Assembly (NCBI GenBank): GCA_002812745.2
Contig: NCSJ02000045.1
Span: forward strand, 1 to 64,000
DNA length: 64,000 nt
Direction: 5' to 3'
Origin: Scytalidium lignicola
Lineage: Eukaryota; Ascomycota; Leotiomycetes
The notes beneath the pieces are model-generated. The model was given only the letters and a program-made list of their open reading frames with translations. It was not told the origin of the DNA and did no database searches. The translations under genes were made by a program, and so were the position numbers. Below, piece after piece: positions 1 through 11,643 of the stretch. Position 1 is the stretch's first letter. Every line of letters starts with the position of its first letter.

Positions 1-25
1 TTTACAACACCTCAAAATGTTTGAA

Positions 26-175
26 CTTAATATATGTTAAATGCACTACTAAAGTCTATCAATTAAATTAAAAATGAAACAGATTTTAGGGTATCAATAA
101 ATATTAAATGCAGGCTAAAGTAGGTGAGTTTTGGTGTAAAAAGGCCATTCGCTTAGACTTTTGTCCACCCACTGT
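26..175. repeat. Dispersed repeat, copy 1 (possible Tc1/mariner-type end)
   Basis: This stretch matches 14089-14218 over most of its length (shared blocks include ATGTTAAATG, TATTAAATG and GGCTAAAGTAGGTGAG), with about 26 extra bases near the middle. Both copies end in ACTGTA. Read on the other strand they start TACAGT followed by GTGG and CAA, which resembles the termini of Tc1/mariner-type elements. No transposase is seen beside either copy, so these are solo ends, MITE copies or RIP-degraded relics. The family assignment is inference. Confidence 0.6.
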
Positions 176-1179
176 ATCTAATAATTAGCTTACGAGACTT
201 CAGATAATTATGTGTCAGACGGTAATGCATAAATATTAAGTCCAGGGCATGTCAGCAAGATGTGCGCGTCCACTCAAGACTCTTACGAACCTCTCAATGA
301 TTAGCCCTTTCTATTTCTTACACTACTCGTTTTGCTTAATGGCTTATCAATAATAACAAATCCGAGCGCTTTTAACCTGTCATTGATGCAATATTTGGAT
401 CAATATGGTGATATTGATAGTAACTTTACCTACTTTTCAATACAGGTGGTCGATCCCGGATTAAGCTCTTTCCTTCTCCTTTTTTTATTATTAATCTTCT
501 TTCTCTATTTCATTTTCTTGTTAAGTACTACGTGGTCAAAATCCACTCAACGCTAGCATCTCTGAATTCTCTAGTAGAAAAGTTTTTATTCTCTATGAGC
601 GATACAATTTACCGACAAGTTGTTAAAAGACCTGCACACCTTTTCATGTTTGACGACTCATTCTGAAAAAAAAAAAAAAAACTCGGATTTCAAGAATAAT
701 ATCTAGACGATCCTAAGTCGGCACGTGGTCTGTAAGCAAATCTCAAACTGCGCTTGGTAAATTTCTAGAGCGAAATATGTCTCCTATTTCGAATAATTAT
801 CGTTATGCATAGCTATTTATTTTTATAAGCTAAAAAAGCATTAACTCTCGTCGTATCCTCGACCAGCAAGTCACATGTTGCACATGATCCTTCGGAACGG
901 AAGTACCTTGATCCTGATTTACACCCCGGTTTAGGGGTACCTACCTTACAAGGATACTTAAAGTCAAGTATCTACGTGTGATATCACTTAAGCCGTGCTC
1001 TGCATGCCAAACCTTGAAATGTCTGTCCCTCGATTTTAGCATCAGCATCACTATCACTCTGCAATTTAAGGTTTAAACATTCCAAGCAAGCAGTCTACCC
1101 GTGTGGTCAAGGATACTGCTTGGGGCAACAGTAACATGAGACGAATCTCAAGCTTCATATCTCAACTGCCGCAGTCATC
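176..1179. other. Gene-free stretch
   Basis: AT-rich sequence with no convincing coding region. A 74-codon open frame at 332-556 contains a T-rich hydrophobic run and lacks family resemblance, so it is not called. An 18-base A run lies near 666. Confidence 0.5.
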
Positions 1180-1540
1180 ATGAGCCAGATCTTGACACCT
1201 AGGCAGGCTGAGGAGCTGTAAGCTGATATTCATTATCTATACTGCATGCACTAACTTAGGATTAGACATAAGTCCATCACGTCAATAAATCTATCTAGGA
1301 GCGCTACGGTGTTGAGAGATACTCAATATTAGCGACAGCTTTAATGCTGCAACTAGCAATAGGTATGAAGGGTTACTAGAGAAGAAATGGACAAGCGTTA
1401 TCCGTTTGCAGAAGAAAGTAGGGTTTCTTGGTCGACTGTTTCGCAGAAATACTGAGCAATCTGTAGATAATGGGACTAGAATCGACGATTATGAGTTTAA
1501 AAGCCGAACTCGATCTGGCCATACCAACCTCCCTCTCTGA
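1180..1540 (+). pseudogene. N-terminal fragment of LIS1/PAC1 (nudF) dynein regulator
   Basis: LIS1/PAC1 binds dynein and has an N-terminal LisH dimerisation motif, a coiled coil and seven WD40 repeats. Here the ATG at 1180 opens MSQILTPRQAEEL, the characteristic fungal PAC1 start. A GTAAGC donor follows at 1218 and a TTAG acceptor ends at 1265, after which the next exon resumes with HKSI. That frame then stops at a TAG near 1331. The coiled-coil segment [16 protein letters not shown] and SVIRLQKK reappears in another frame up to about 1417. After that the sequence no longer resembles PAC1, although the frame stays open to a TGA at 1538. No WD40 repeat is present. This is a truncated, frame-broken duplicate; the functional gene should be elsewhere in the genome. 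Confidence 0.8.
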
Positions 1541-1837
1541 ACGGAATTAAGACCCTGCTAGCTGGCATCCCAAAATCCTAAGGGGTGTCATGGTAGGTGG
1601 CATTAGCTTAATTGGAACTATGCCACTGTTTTGTCTCAGGGGAGGAATGCTATATGAAGTGTGATATATAAATGCTAAGTGTGTCCCGTGGCAACGACGA
1701 AGATTGTATTGTTCGAGGCACCGATTTCGGCTACTTGGCGGTAGACGTGAGTAAAGAAGGTGATATCATTGTGTGAGTAAGTTAAGGAGTAGTCCTTTAT
1801 ACCGGTTGCGTGGTCAGTTGCGTGGTTAGTTACGTGG
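1541..1837. other. Intergenic
   Basis: No gene is seen. A minor GTGGTTAGTTACGTGGTTAG-type direct repeat (about 11-nt period) lies at 1807-1845, just downstream of the minus-strand stop at 1838. Confidence 0.5.
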
Positions 1838-3367
1838 TTAGTTAGTGAGTACCGGGTTTCTTGCAATAAGCAAAGAAAAATAGCTTTGCAACTTCACGAA
1901 CTCCCCACCGTTTTCTGGAGCGTCGTATTCCATGCTCCATTTCCGATACCTCTCGTCAGTCTTCTTGCCGTTCAGAGGTGGAATACCGTGTCGGTAAACA
2001 CAATGCCATGCGTCTCGATTCCAACCTCTCGCATCAATATCCGGGTGTTTGGTTGAATCGAAGGTCTCCGGGAAAGCGCTTCGATATGCAAGCGACAATG
2101 GGTTGTGCGCCCTCATGATCCGGTACCGGTCGTTCATTGTTTTCAGTGTATCGTGTCCTTCCACTTCACCGAGTAACAATTTCTTGAGTTCGTTCTCGTA
2201 AGGCGAGTTGCCATGCAGCTTGTCTGTATACCAAGAGCTGAAGCGGTCCAGGCGGAGCATATTTGCTGTTTTCGACGGCAAGAGATCCAATATACGCTCT
2301 ACCATCATGAAGAGGAGGTCAAGGTGCTCCTCGATTCGTTTACCGTAATACCGATTTGGCTCTGCCCCCGATCCATAAGCTGTTGTTTTCCTCATGATCC
2401 TTTGTGCTTTCATAAATCTCTCGCCCATAATTAGGTTCTCCCGTTTTCCCTCGAACATCTCCGTAGAATACATTCTAGCCATTTTCACGTTCCGGATTTG
2501 TAGGAACAGCGGGAAGATAAACTCGTAGTCCCATTTTGCCCCTGGGATTTCTCCTCCCCATTGCAATAAATCGGCCTTGTTTTCGATCGAACACTGGGGC
2601 TGGGCGTCGTCGAACCAGCTCGTGTTCTTCGTATGCCCGAAAACCACCCAGAGAGACAGAAATCCCTTTGCCCCCTTGAGCATCTCAACAAGGGCTCGAA
2701 CTTTCTTGTAAAGACAGATGATTTGGGCACTGTCTTTTCTATGCGGAGCCCAGATCCAAATTTGAACGTTCAGGTTATGCCAAGGTAGGTCACAGAAGCC
2801 CCTGGAGATGGCGTCTGGTAGGTCCTCTAGATTCCATTGCACTCCTTTAGTGTTTTTTACTTTTATCCATGATTTGTATCGATATTCTGGTCTGACAGAT
2901 ATTATGATCGTGTTGTCATTGTAACCGGAAGGTACTTCGGCGGCTACATCTGCGTAGATTTTGCGGCTTGTAAGGAGGATTTCCTGGTCTCGTGAGAAGT
3001 GATTTGGTTTCCTGGGAAGCGATCGGCTGACATGTAGCTGGGGTGAGAAGTGCTTCCATATCATTATCCGGATCTCTGCTGGTAGAAGGGAGAACATCCC
3101 GAGGCTCGGATCAGTTATTTTCATGTTGCAAATTGAGCAAAACTCGGGTATTTTGAATAAGCTCTGATTCAAAGTGTGTATTAGTGTGCTCGTCGACCGA
3201 GGACAAGATGAATAGAAGGGTTTGGAGGGTAACTTGGTATCTGGTCGATTTGGTGTTAAAGAGATATGGGTAGCTTTGAAATGCTCTATTGTAAAGTGTC
3301 GAATGTATATGTTTGAATCAAAAATTTGGCGTGGAATGGTTGAAGATGTATTGTGGCTGGTGTGCAT
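1838..3367 (-). CDS. F-box-like / 2EXR-domain hypothetical protein
   Basis: One uninterrupted 509-codon frame. Residues 91-108 (MFSLLPAEIRIMIWKHFS) match the short helical motif that opens fungal 2EXR/F-box-like proteins (F-x-x-L-P-x-E-[IV]-R-x-x-I-W). The following segment (SRDQEILLTSRKIYADVAAEVP) resembles the 'LL.TCR.iy.Ea.p.ly' block of that family. The first 81 residues look atypical, so translation may really start at Met82 (3124), one residue before KITDPS. In the family the motif often precedes poorly conserved sequence with no assigned biochemistry; a role as a substrate adaptor for SCF ligases is only a possibility. No TM segment or signal peptide is evident. Codon pattern and length support a real gene. 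The downstream end is close to a small GTGGTTAG repeat. Confidence 0.75.
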   Translation of the reverse strand: MHTSHNTSSTIPRQIFDSNIYIRHFTIEHFKATHISLTPNRPDTKLPSKPFYSSCPRSTSTLIHTLNQSLFKIPEFCSICNMKITDPSLGMFSLLPAEIRIMIWKHFSPQLHVSRSLPRKPNHFSRDQEILLTSRKIYADVAAEVPSGYNDNTIIISVRPEYRYKSWIKVKNTKGVQWNLEDLPDAISRGFCDLPWHNLNVQIWIWAPHRKDSAQIICLYKKVRALVEMLKGAKGFLSLWVVFGHTKNTSWFDDAQPQCSIENKADLLQWGGEIPGAKWDYEFIFPLFLQIRNVKMARMYSTEMFEGKRENLIMGERFMKAQRIMRKTTAYGSGAEPNRYYGKRIEEHLDLLFMMVERILDLLPSKTANMLRLDRFSSWYTDKLHGNSPYENELKKLLLGEVEGHDTLKTMNDRYRIMRAHNPLSLAYRSAFPETFDSTKHPDIDARGWNRDAWHCVYRHGIPPLNGKKTDERYRKWSMEYDAPENGGEFVKLQSYFSLLIARNPVLTN

Positions 3368-4871
3368 TCATATCGATATGAACTGGCTCAGTGACTCAGC
3401 TCAGCGACACGTGAAAAACAGACACCTGTCCGCGGTGCGTCCTACGAACCTCCAGTCCGTCTGGAAAGCCAGGAGCGAGTCACTTCATGACACTTATCAT
3501 GAATACAAAGAAAGGTATGTGAAATTTCTCTTCCTCTCCTTTACCCCAAACGGATGTTGAAAGAATTCAAGCTAACTTGTTTTTCCTTCAACGAATCGAT
3601 TCGAGGACTACACCCAGTCAAGCGGTTGAGAGGGGGGGCCGTGCTTTTGTTGAGACGAATGCCAACGCTGTGCGAAACACTGGGAAAGTCTTGAGAAGAT
3701 AGAGTCGAATGAATTCAATTGTTCACTACTGCAGCTCTCTTCCAAACATGATGATGACTGAGAAATGACGAAAACGGCTCTTGATCATTACGGCTCCATC
3801 TCGAGCCTTGCTCAACTCCGAGACTCTTGCCATCATTTAGACATTCCTCGAAGGCTGTGAGGCATAGACTCGCAAGTGACACTCTACTTGGACGTCACAC
3901 CACGTCTCAAACACTGCAATATCCTAAGTCCCAAAGAGGTTCCAAGAAATCGTGATCTCCAACTACAAATAGCCCCCAATGTCCTCAAATTTGCAATGGA
4001 TCAGTCTTCCGACTCAACTCTCTCTAAAGCACAAGAAGCAACTATGCTTCCCATCCAGGATCCTTTGGAAAGGAAGGGAGGAGCGGCCCCTTTTCGGGAG
4101 TAACTTTGCAAAATGTAAGAAGATCATGTTTTTAGCGAGAGGCGTATGGTCCCGGGATGAGAATCGCAAAGCCAAGAAAATTCATCTCGGTCAACAACGG
4201 TTAATTAAACCCCGCAGAGCGCCTCCAACAGGTGAAAAACATCCCGACGAACGTCCTCGAGCATTTAATTGCAGTATGTCTCGCTTTCGACAGTATTTAA
4301 AGAAGAATTTCAGGGTGGGAACTACCCAAACAGCCACTCTCTATCACAGCTTGTCGACCTCAGCATCGTGTCGATAAACCACTCAATAGCGACTTTGTAC
4401 CGTACTCACATGCAAAATTGTATGCTCATCATCTTCCTTGGAAGAACAACTTCCAAGATCCACCAAGAATTCTGCCACTGAACTAAACGGCCTAGTTTTG
4501 TTTGTTCAATAATTAATATAAACTATACATGTAAATGTTGTTAGGCGAAAACGGAATACTGAGAACCCCGAGTTAGAAATACTCAAATAGATTCCAATGA
4601 ATCCAGCCGCCGACGTAACTTAAGTGTAATAAGTAACTTAATATAGACACGGCTAAGTAATTAGATTCCGAAATAATGCGATCAGTAGTTAGTTACGGGT
4701 GCGCGTGTCCTCCATCCACTTCACATCAAAGATGGCGCTTGCTGGCTTAACTAGGAGAGCCATCAAAGATAACTACTGAAAGCTCTGCTTTAGTCAAGTA
4801 CTGGATTTCCAAACTACGACATCTTGAGTTCCTATTATCTTCTAATCTCTCAACGGCTAGGTCATCCAAAT
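3368..4871. other. Gene-free stretch
   Basis: No recognisable gene. A 132-codon frame at 3979-4377 and overlapping shorter frames have no recognisable motif and share the same DNA in different frames, so none is supported. A CT/AC-rich segment at 3770-4000 could be promoter-like sequence. Confidence 0.4.
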
Positions 4872-5997
4872 ATGCCGTCAGTGGGAAACTCACAGTTATC
4901 AGATTTTAGTGGGCTAAAATGGGTGCATAATCTATGGGGTTGAACCTCGATGGACGGTTGATCTCGACGAAGAAGCTATCACACGGACTGTCCAGTCTAC
5001 ACTCGACCTTCCTGGGACTTGTGCCATTGAATTTCTTGCTCAGGGAGCGTTCAATAAGGTTTACATAGTTCGATCTCTTGAAGTAGAAGTTGTTGTACGA
5101 GTGACACTACCAGTGGACCCGGCATGGAAGACTTTAAGTGAAGTGGCAACTCTGAAGTGGGTTCGTGAGAATACAAGCCTTCCGGTGCCGGAGGTACTAG
5201 CATATCGAGCAGATCGCTCCAGCACTATTGGATTTGAATGGATTATTATGAACAAGATACCTGGCAAGCCGTTGGCAGAGGTATGGGGGGACATAAGCTT
5301 TTCGGCGAAGGAGACTATTGTGCGCCAGCTCGCATTATTCTGCTCCAACACCTTTCAGAAACAAATGCATGGCATTGGAAATCTATTTCCAAGACAGACA
5401 TTAAAAACTCCTTGTGTCAAGCTAGCTTCAGCCTCTCATCTCCAATATCCATGTCCATTTCATGTGCAAAAAATTGTCTCAGCGGCATTTATTTGGGACA
5501 ATCGTATTCATCAAGATGTGTTCCGTGGTCCATTCACCTCGAGCAAAGACTGGTTATTTGCTCGATTAATGCTGGTTGACAACGACTATCGCAGCCGATT
5601 GAATCGGATTCAGAATATCACGAACAGTGATGACGAGGAGGAGGAGGAGGAATACGAGGTTGAAGAACTCGAGCACATCATGGACATCATATTAAGGCTC
5701 AAAAGCCGCCTAGATGAGTTTTTCCCGACCAAAAATTCCCAACCTGAACCATCGATGATCTTCCACGATGATTTATCTCGCAGCAACATTCTCGTCGATC
5801 AAGACGGAGTCCTGACTGCTGTGGTCGATTGGGAATGTGTCTCAGCCCTCCCATTATGGTTTGCTTGCCAGTTCCCTCCACTTTTGCAAGGTAAGCTGCT
5901 GGATAAAGAGCCGATTGAGAGTAAGTATCAACATGACGTGAATGGAGAATTTTGTGGGCTTGCAAGAGAGGATAGACAACGGATCACTGTAGAATAA
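4872..5997 (+). pseudogene. Aminoglycoside phosphotransferase (APH)-family kinase, frameshifted
   Basis: APH-fold small-molecule kinases transfer phosphate from ATP to a hydroxyl; fungal members mostly have unknown substrates. The ATG at 4872 opens MPSVGNSQLSDF and reads GLKWVHNLWG, then hits TGA at 4941. A one-base shift at the GGGG run (4936-4939) brings the frame to VEPRWTVDLDEE, IEFLAQGAFNKVY (glycine-rich loop region) and RVTLPVDPAWKTLSEVATLKWVR (VAIK-like lysine region). The Brenner-type catalytic loop is intact at 5764-5800 (FHDDLSRSNILVD) and the metal-binding DWE follows (AVVDWECVSALP). An acidic Glu-rich insert lies near 5630. The C-terminus stops about 45 residues after DWE, shorter than usual, so the 3' end may also be damaged. 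The single shift could be an assembly error. Confidence 0.8.
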
Positions 5998-6404
5998 TAA
6001 TATATGGATATGACCAACCTCAATGTGTATGCCCATACTGAAAAATGTAGTATGGTGTAAGGCTTATGGCAGTTACTATCAATCAAAAGCACCTTATATG
6101 CTCCTTGTTAGAGTTAAGTCTTCACATAAATTATACCTGTTCTGGCTGATCCGCCAATTTGACGACAGCCCAATCAGCTGGCCTGTTCACCAATATTTTG
6201 CCTGTTTTCCACTTTTGACATAATTCATCAACAGTTTTCTTTCATTTATTTTAATAGTAATGGATTTTAGAGATTATAAGTATCCCCTAAAATAATATAA
6301 ATTTTACTCATAACTTTAAGTGTAACACAAGTTAGAGATAGGTCAGGTACATTTTAACCTTACAATAACCTTATAATAACCTCAACATTACACTTTTATT
6401 TAAG
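5998..6404. other. Gene-free AT-rich stretch
   Basis: No coding signal. Near-repeats of 'CCTTATAATAACCT' type occur at 6358-6383. Confidence 0.4.
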
Positions 6405-6682
6405 CCTCAGCTAAATCGACACTCAACTTTTGTTAAGTTAACACACCCTAAATTCCGTAACGTTTGTACGTAAATATCTTAAGAATCAGTTAATTAAAGT
6501 TATCTGAAATAAGATTTATTTAAATGGGCTATTCGAATTAATACAAAATTTGATTTTGATTTTATTTGTTTCATATAAATTTATACAGAAGTAAAAATAT
6601 TAGTTGAATAAACTTTCCTGCACTCACTCTAATTTAAATGGTGTGTTAACTTAACAAAAGGTGAGTGTCGGTTTAGCTGAGG
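6405..6682. mobile_element. 278-bp MITE with 43-bp terminal inverted repeats
   Basis: The left end runs CCTCAGCTAAATCGACACTC and continues to about 6447. The reverse complement of 6640-6682 reads the same with only two differences (T/C and A/C). The interior is AT-rich with no coding capacity. Flanks carry similar TATTTAAG / TATTTAGC sequence, which may be a degenerate target-site duplication. Superfamily is not assigned. Confidence 0.8.
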
Positions 6683-7157
6683 GATATTTAGCGTTGTTGC
6701 TTTATATTTAGACACTTTAGAAACGGTTTACTACTGAAGAAGGCCGTTGAGTGGGTAGAATCCTTGAATATAAATTTTGGCCTAATAAGCCTTAGCGAAT
6801 GGGATCCTACGGGATACTAAATACTAAAGTGTGGGGAAATCTAGGGTGCGAGGTCTCATGCAAGGTCTCTGCTCGTACGTACGTAGGGAACGGGAATTAC
6901 CTACCACATTATCTAGATATATGTAGGGAAAGCCATTCGTATCCACAGATAGTTCTCATCGTAACAGGAAAACAGTTTCTAGAATAAAATACCCAACAAG
7001 ACCTTCGGCATTATTGCTACTAGGATACCACCCCATGGTCCAAGTCATACAAAAGTTTCCCAGTTATCGCAAATCTTTTTACTCTCAAAGCATAGATAAC
7101 TTGATCCTACAGATAATCACGTCAAGAAACACCAGTATCCCCTCTTCCAGCTGCAGC
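6683..7157. other. Gene-free stretch
   Basis: No recognisable gene; only short open frames. It separates the MITE from the convergent end of the 7158-7742 gene. Confidence 0.4.
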
Positions 7158-7742
7158 CTAAGCTATTACAGTTGCATATAACACTAAACGCTGTTGTATC
7201 ATTGCCAGAGCAGTTAGGACAACTTTGTCCATCGCACGTCCGTCCTTCACTACACCATCACCTGCGAGTTCAATTGTTCCGCCTTTTGTGGCTTTCCATG
7301 AATTGGCAAAAGACGTCCGCGCAACCGGCATGGCGTTCTCATCCAGACACAAGAGATTTAGATAATCCAACTTGCTCTTGCTCTGCCAGGTCAGTTTCGC
7401 CCCCTCGAGCGCAGGCGAAGTGTAAGAATGCCCATCCTTCAGTATTCCGCGCGAGGTAAGTTTGATGTCTTCGTTGTGTATGCGAATATCCATGCGCGAC
7501 GTCATGGCATGCATGGTAACCTCGCCCCTGGACTCAGGCGATTGAACACTATCACGAAGTGAGTACATGATGATTTGCGGAGCACGCGTGTGGCATTCTA
7601 TTCGGTACAACTCTGTCTTTTGGTCCGAGTCGAGGATTGTGCCTTTGCGCCATTTCCAGTTGTCGAATTGAATGTGGAGAGTGCGTGCTTGACTAGTGCT
7701 GCGTTCAGGTTCAAAAGACTGTGCCTCGCTTGTCGTTGTCAT
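7158..7742 (-). CDS. Small intracellular protein, probable tubby C-terminal-like fold
   Basis: A 194-residue intronless frame starting at ATG 7742. The composition (beta-strand-rich middle, RTLHIQFDNWKWRKGTI, then a C-terminal hydrophobic helix VVLTALAMIQQRLVLY) fits the fungal small proteins often annotated as LURP-one/tubby C-terminal-like, in which a 12-strand barrel surrounds a buried C-terminal helix. The assignment rests on overall pattern and the terminal helix, not on a diagnostic motif. There is no signal peptide or TM segment other than that helix. The function in fungi is unknown. The next gene (8410) is on the opposite strand, so 7743-8409 is a shared divergent promoter region. 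Confidence 0.65.
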   Translation of the reverse strand: MTTTSEAQSFEPERSTSQARTLHIQFDNWKWRKGTILDSDQKTELYRIECHTRAPQIIMYSLRDSVQSPESRGEVTMHAMTSRMDIRIHNEDIKLTSRGILKDGHSYTSPALEGAKLTWQSKSKLDYLNLLCLDENAMPVARTSFANSWKATKGGTIELAGDGVVKDGRAMDKVVLTALAMIQQRLVLYATVIA

Positions 7743-8409
7743 ATTGATTGATTGATGAGAAATAAATGGAAAGGTTTTCTAGTGTCTAGTTGATAATTCA
7801 AGTATATGGGTATTATTTGAGCTGCAAGGAAATAAGGTGAGCTCTGAGGCCCATTTTATATGCGACTTCCAATATTAACAGCAACCAACAGTCCAGGGCC
7901 TTAAATCAAAGTTAACCAAACCCCTGGGAACGGCTCCTTCCCGTTGGCGGCGTCTCATAGGCAGTGCAAGGCAAAGCTGGCGCTGAGCGCACTGCGCCTC
8001 ACCATCTTTGCCATGTTAAGGTTTAGCGTTTGAGATCTGGCAACGGTTTTTACGTCACACATCTCCAGCTCATCTTGTGCGCTTAACCGAATGAGGAACC
8101 ATTTCACGATCCAAACACCAAAGCCAAGAGAAGTGAAATGACAGCGGCCCAAACTCCTGATTTGATCCATGCGATGTGATTTCCAATGCGGAAAAGGATC
8201 AGATTAACATCCATTGAAAACGGCCTTGTTGCTATTTTGAATAAATACTGGCAAGGCTGATTACATGCACCGCGAAATCATTCCGTTTATGTTACGAAGT
8301 GTCAAAACTCCGCTATGAAATCGCGATATATAAGTAGAGGCATGTCCTCGGTGTGTCTTATTGCCATCGAGCAATTCATTATTTCAAATCAACAAACTTC
8401 ATCAAAAAG
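7743..8409. promoter_or_regulatory. Divergent intergenic region with TATA box for the protease gene
   Basis: The region lies between two divergently transcribed genes. TATATAAG at 8327-8334 is followed by a pyrimidine-rich TSS-like stretch and CAATTC/CATCAAAAAG-type leader before the ATG at 8410, a good fungal core promoter for the aspartic protease. No specific operator was recognised. Confidence 0.55.
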
Positions 8410-9829
8410 ATGACTAGTACACAGTTTACTTATCTTACCATCTTCGCCCTATTCAACACTCTCTCACTCACGATACCTCTCAGAGATGACCACCCATCCA
8501 GTTTCGAACCAACGCACTTGACACCGACCTCCCGTTATAGTCGCCTCACAAAACTCAAGCCCTCTGCTGACTCTGATCCCCTAACGGCCTCGTCTTATCC
8601 CACAACCATACGGCCCACGAATGGAGATACCCAACTCGTCATCGAAGTGTCCTTCAACAATGTTCCACGATATCTTCTCCTTGATACTGGCAGCGCTGAC
8701 ACCTGGATGATTTCATCTGACTTCCAATGCTTGAACTCCAACTTTTCATCCGTCCCGACCTCTGAGTGTAGCTTGGGGGAGCCGTACACTGGCCCCAAGA
8801 TCTCGCAGATCGGGAATGAGACGCTCTTTCAGAGCTATGGAACCGGCGAGGTCGTGACTGGTCCCTTCGGGTACGCAGACGTTTCCATCGCAGGTCTGAC
8901 TGTGAAGGATCAGAAAGTCGCTCTCGTAGACCGGGGATACGTGCTTGGGGACAAGGTTCGCAGCGGTGTCGTTGGTGTTGCCCCGCACACAGTCGCCCAG
9001 CTCTTCGAGAATACGAACTCTACGACGGCCGCTCCGAATGGGACCGTGACGCCATATCAAACTGTATTTGAGAACATGTACAGCTCCAAAGCTCACGGCG
9101 GTGACCGAATCGCACCCTTCTTTTCTCTCGCATTGGAGCGAGGCGACGCAGGCGGGTATATTGCCTTTGGCGGACTTCCTCCTGTTAACTTCACGCGTGA
9201 TTTTATCTTCACGCCATTTACGGGCATGAATTATTACGGGCATCACGATTCAGGGAGATACTATCCCATCCAACCGCAAGGATTTGAGCTGAACGGGGCG
9301 AAAGAAACGACCGAGTATAGAGCCATTGTTGATAGCGGCACGGCCGCGAATCGCTTGCCTAAGGACATTGCAGACAAAGTCAATGCCGCATTGTAAGTTC
9401 ATCTATTTTATTTGCAGTTTTTGGTCAATCGGTCAGTGCCTTGAGCGTACTGTATCGAATGACATTGCAGCACCAGTTTTAGGCCCTTAGCTACCTCAGT
9501 AATAAACCAACGCTGACAAAATTCTTTTCAGCAATCCGCCCGCGGTTTACGATGCCTCGCTCGATCTCTATATCACTGCCTGTAACGCTACAACCCCTTC
9601 TTTCTCTTTTACCATCGGTGATAAAAGCTTTCCTATGAATCCTAAAGACATGTTCTTGGCTGTCTCCTATAATAACTTATGTGCTACGAGCTTCACGAGT
9701 GGACTTCCCGTCGGGGGAGGTGCATATCCGGAAGGCTTTTACATTTTGGGAGACGCATTTTTGAACAGTTTGGTTGCGGTGTTTGATGTTGGGGTAGGTG
9801 GAATGTGGTTCGCAACGCATGAGTATTGA
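8410..9829 (+). CDS. Secreted pepsin-family (A1) aspartic endopeptidase
   Basis: Two exons, 8410-9392 and 9532-9829 (GTAAGT donor, TTTTCAG acceptor, phase 2), give 426 residues. I chose the ATG at 8410 rather than the in-frame ATG at 8353 because it puts a clean signal peptide (FTYLTIFALFNTLSLTIP) at the N-terminus and sits downstream of the TATA box. A propeptide-like segment follows. The two catalytic aspartates are present: D92 in LLLDTGSADTWM and D308 in AIVDSGTAANRLP. The C-terminal lobe ends GFYILGDAFLNSLVAVFDV, the usual ILGD..L motif. Several N-glycosylation sites (NSTT, NGT, NFT) fit secretion. Likely role: extracellular protein degradation or host-interaction protease. The gene appears intact, with no GPI-anchor tail. 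Confidence 0.93.
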
Positions 9830-11039
9830 GAGGCATATAGCATTGGAAAAGCATAGAGCCAGTCGGCAGTAATGGAACACTCCCGGGGGGGGGGGATATT
9901 TATATCATTGTACTTTCAATAGATGGATAGAAGTTATTGTAGCATTCCGTGGCTTGTTTTATATAATAATTCATAGAGCAATATTATGCCCTTTTTAAAT
10001 AAATTCTTATAAGGCCAATAGCTCTATTCACGCAATGGCTATACCTGAGCGAATTCCTAAATACTATCAAAGTTTCTACACGTATAGTGTATCTCAAAAT
10101 TAGGAATAACAGGAGGGATTCTCATGTCATCGCTGTCAGAGGTTGGCTACGCAGCGTGAAGGAAGAAATGGATGTTTGAGTAATCATAGTTTATATCCAC
10201 TATTGTATTATTAGGAGGCAGTATACATAGGTTTATCCAGCATATTTATCTAACTAGGAATATAAAGGAGATTTTCAGAAAAGTATAGAAAGGTATATTA
10301 AAGCCAAGTTTCGCTTTATTTAATTATGTTGAATTAGGACAGCAAAAGCATGGTACGTAATATGGGGTTACTCTGTATATATTGTGGTGTTGTACGGTAG
10401 TAACTACGTACGAGTAGAAGAGCTAACTAATGGAACTACCTAAAGTGGAAGTCACGTGCAATAAGCGATGTGGTGCCTAAGGTGGCACATAGGATATCAC
10501 AACAAATTATGCAAGATGATATTTTTATTACGTGAGGGTTTCATGCCCTTTTTGCTTTTTGGATCTGTTTGTCTGCTCCTTCCTCTCATCTTTTTTGGTT
10601 TACTACTCTTGTTAGTTGGCGCCGTATGTTATAGCCTCAGGATAATGAGCTCGTCAGGCCTGAATTATATGCAGGGATATTAGCCAGTCAAAATCATTGA
10701 TTTAGACATAGGGTATTGCAACGACGCTAGAAGAGGCCTCAAGGTGGCCTCTGAGGCTTATGGGACAGACGTCTATAGAGGCAGAACAAGCATGTCAGGT
10801 TCTGTAACAAAAACGTCTCAGCTAAAAGTTAGCGTATTACCTGAAGCATCTGAGAATGCATGGCTACTGATCGACTTTTCATCCACCTCGGTCGCCTTTT
10901 CGCATAACATCGGATTTTATATTCACGTGGCCCATACGCCACAAGCGCCTTAGGAGGCTAGCCCTAAGTTGCGCTACTTTCGCTGACTAATAAAAATCCC
11001 ACAAGGCGATTTCCAACTCCCAAAATCTTCACCCCCTCA
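9830..11039. other. Gene-poor stretch with a dispersed repeat
   Basis: No convincing gene. It holds an 11-base G run (9885-9895), the repeat copy at 10321-10417, and a hydrophobic 71-codon frame (10468-10683) not supported as a gene. Confidence 0.4.
10321..10417. repeat. Dispersed repeat also found at the 5' edge of the RHS gene
   Basis: The segment containing AGCAAAAGCATGGTACG and GTAGTAACTACGTAC aligns along its length with 49255-49350 (AGTAAAAGCAAGGTACG, GTAGTAACTACATAC). Differences are mostly transitions, with small indels. It is probably part of a transposon end or another dispersed element; no coding part was found. Confidence 0.6.

Positions 11040-11643
<604 letters not shown>

Noticed and set aside
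332..556. 74-codon frame with a TM-like run
   Set aside because: Composition-driven Phe/Leu run from T-rich DNA in a gene-free area.
3979..4377. 132-codon plus-strand frame
   Set aside because: Overlapping frames compete, no recognisable motif, and no promoter or splice context.
10468..10683. 71-codon frame with strongly hydrophobic middle
   Set aside because: The hydrophobicity comes from a T-rich stretch; there is no family resemblance, leader or intron support.
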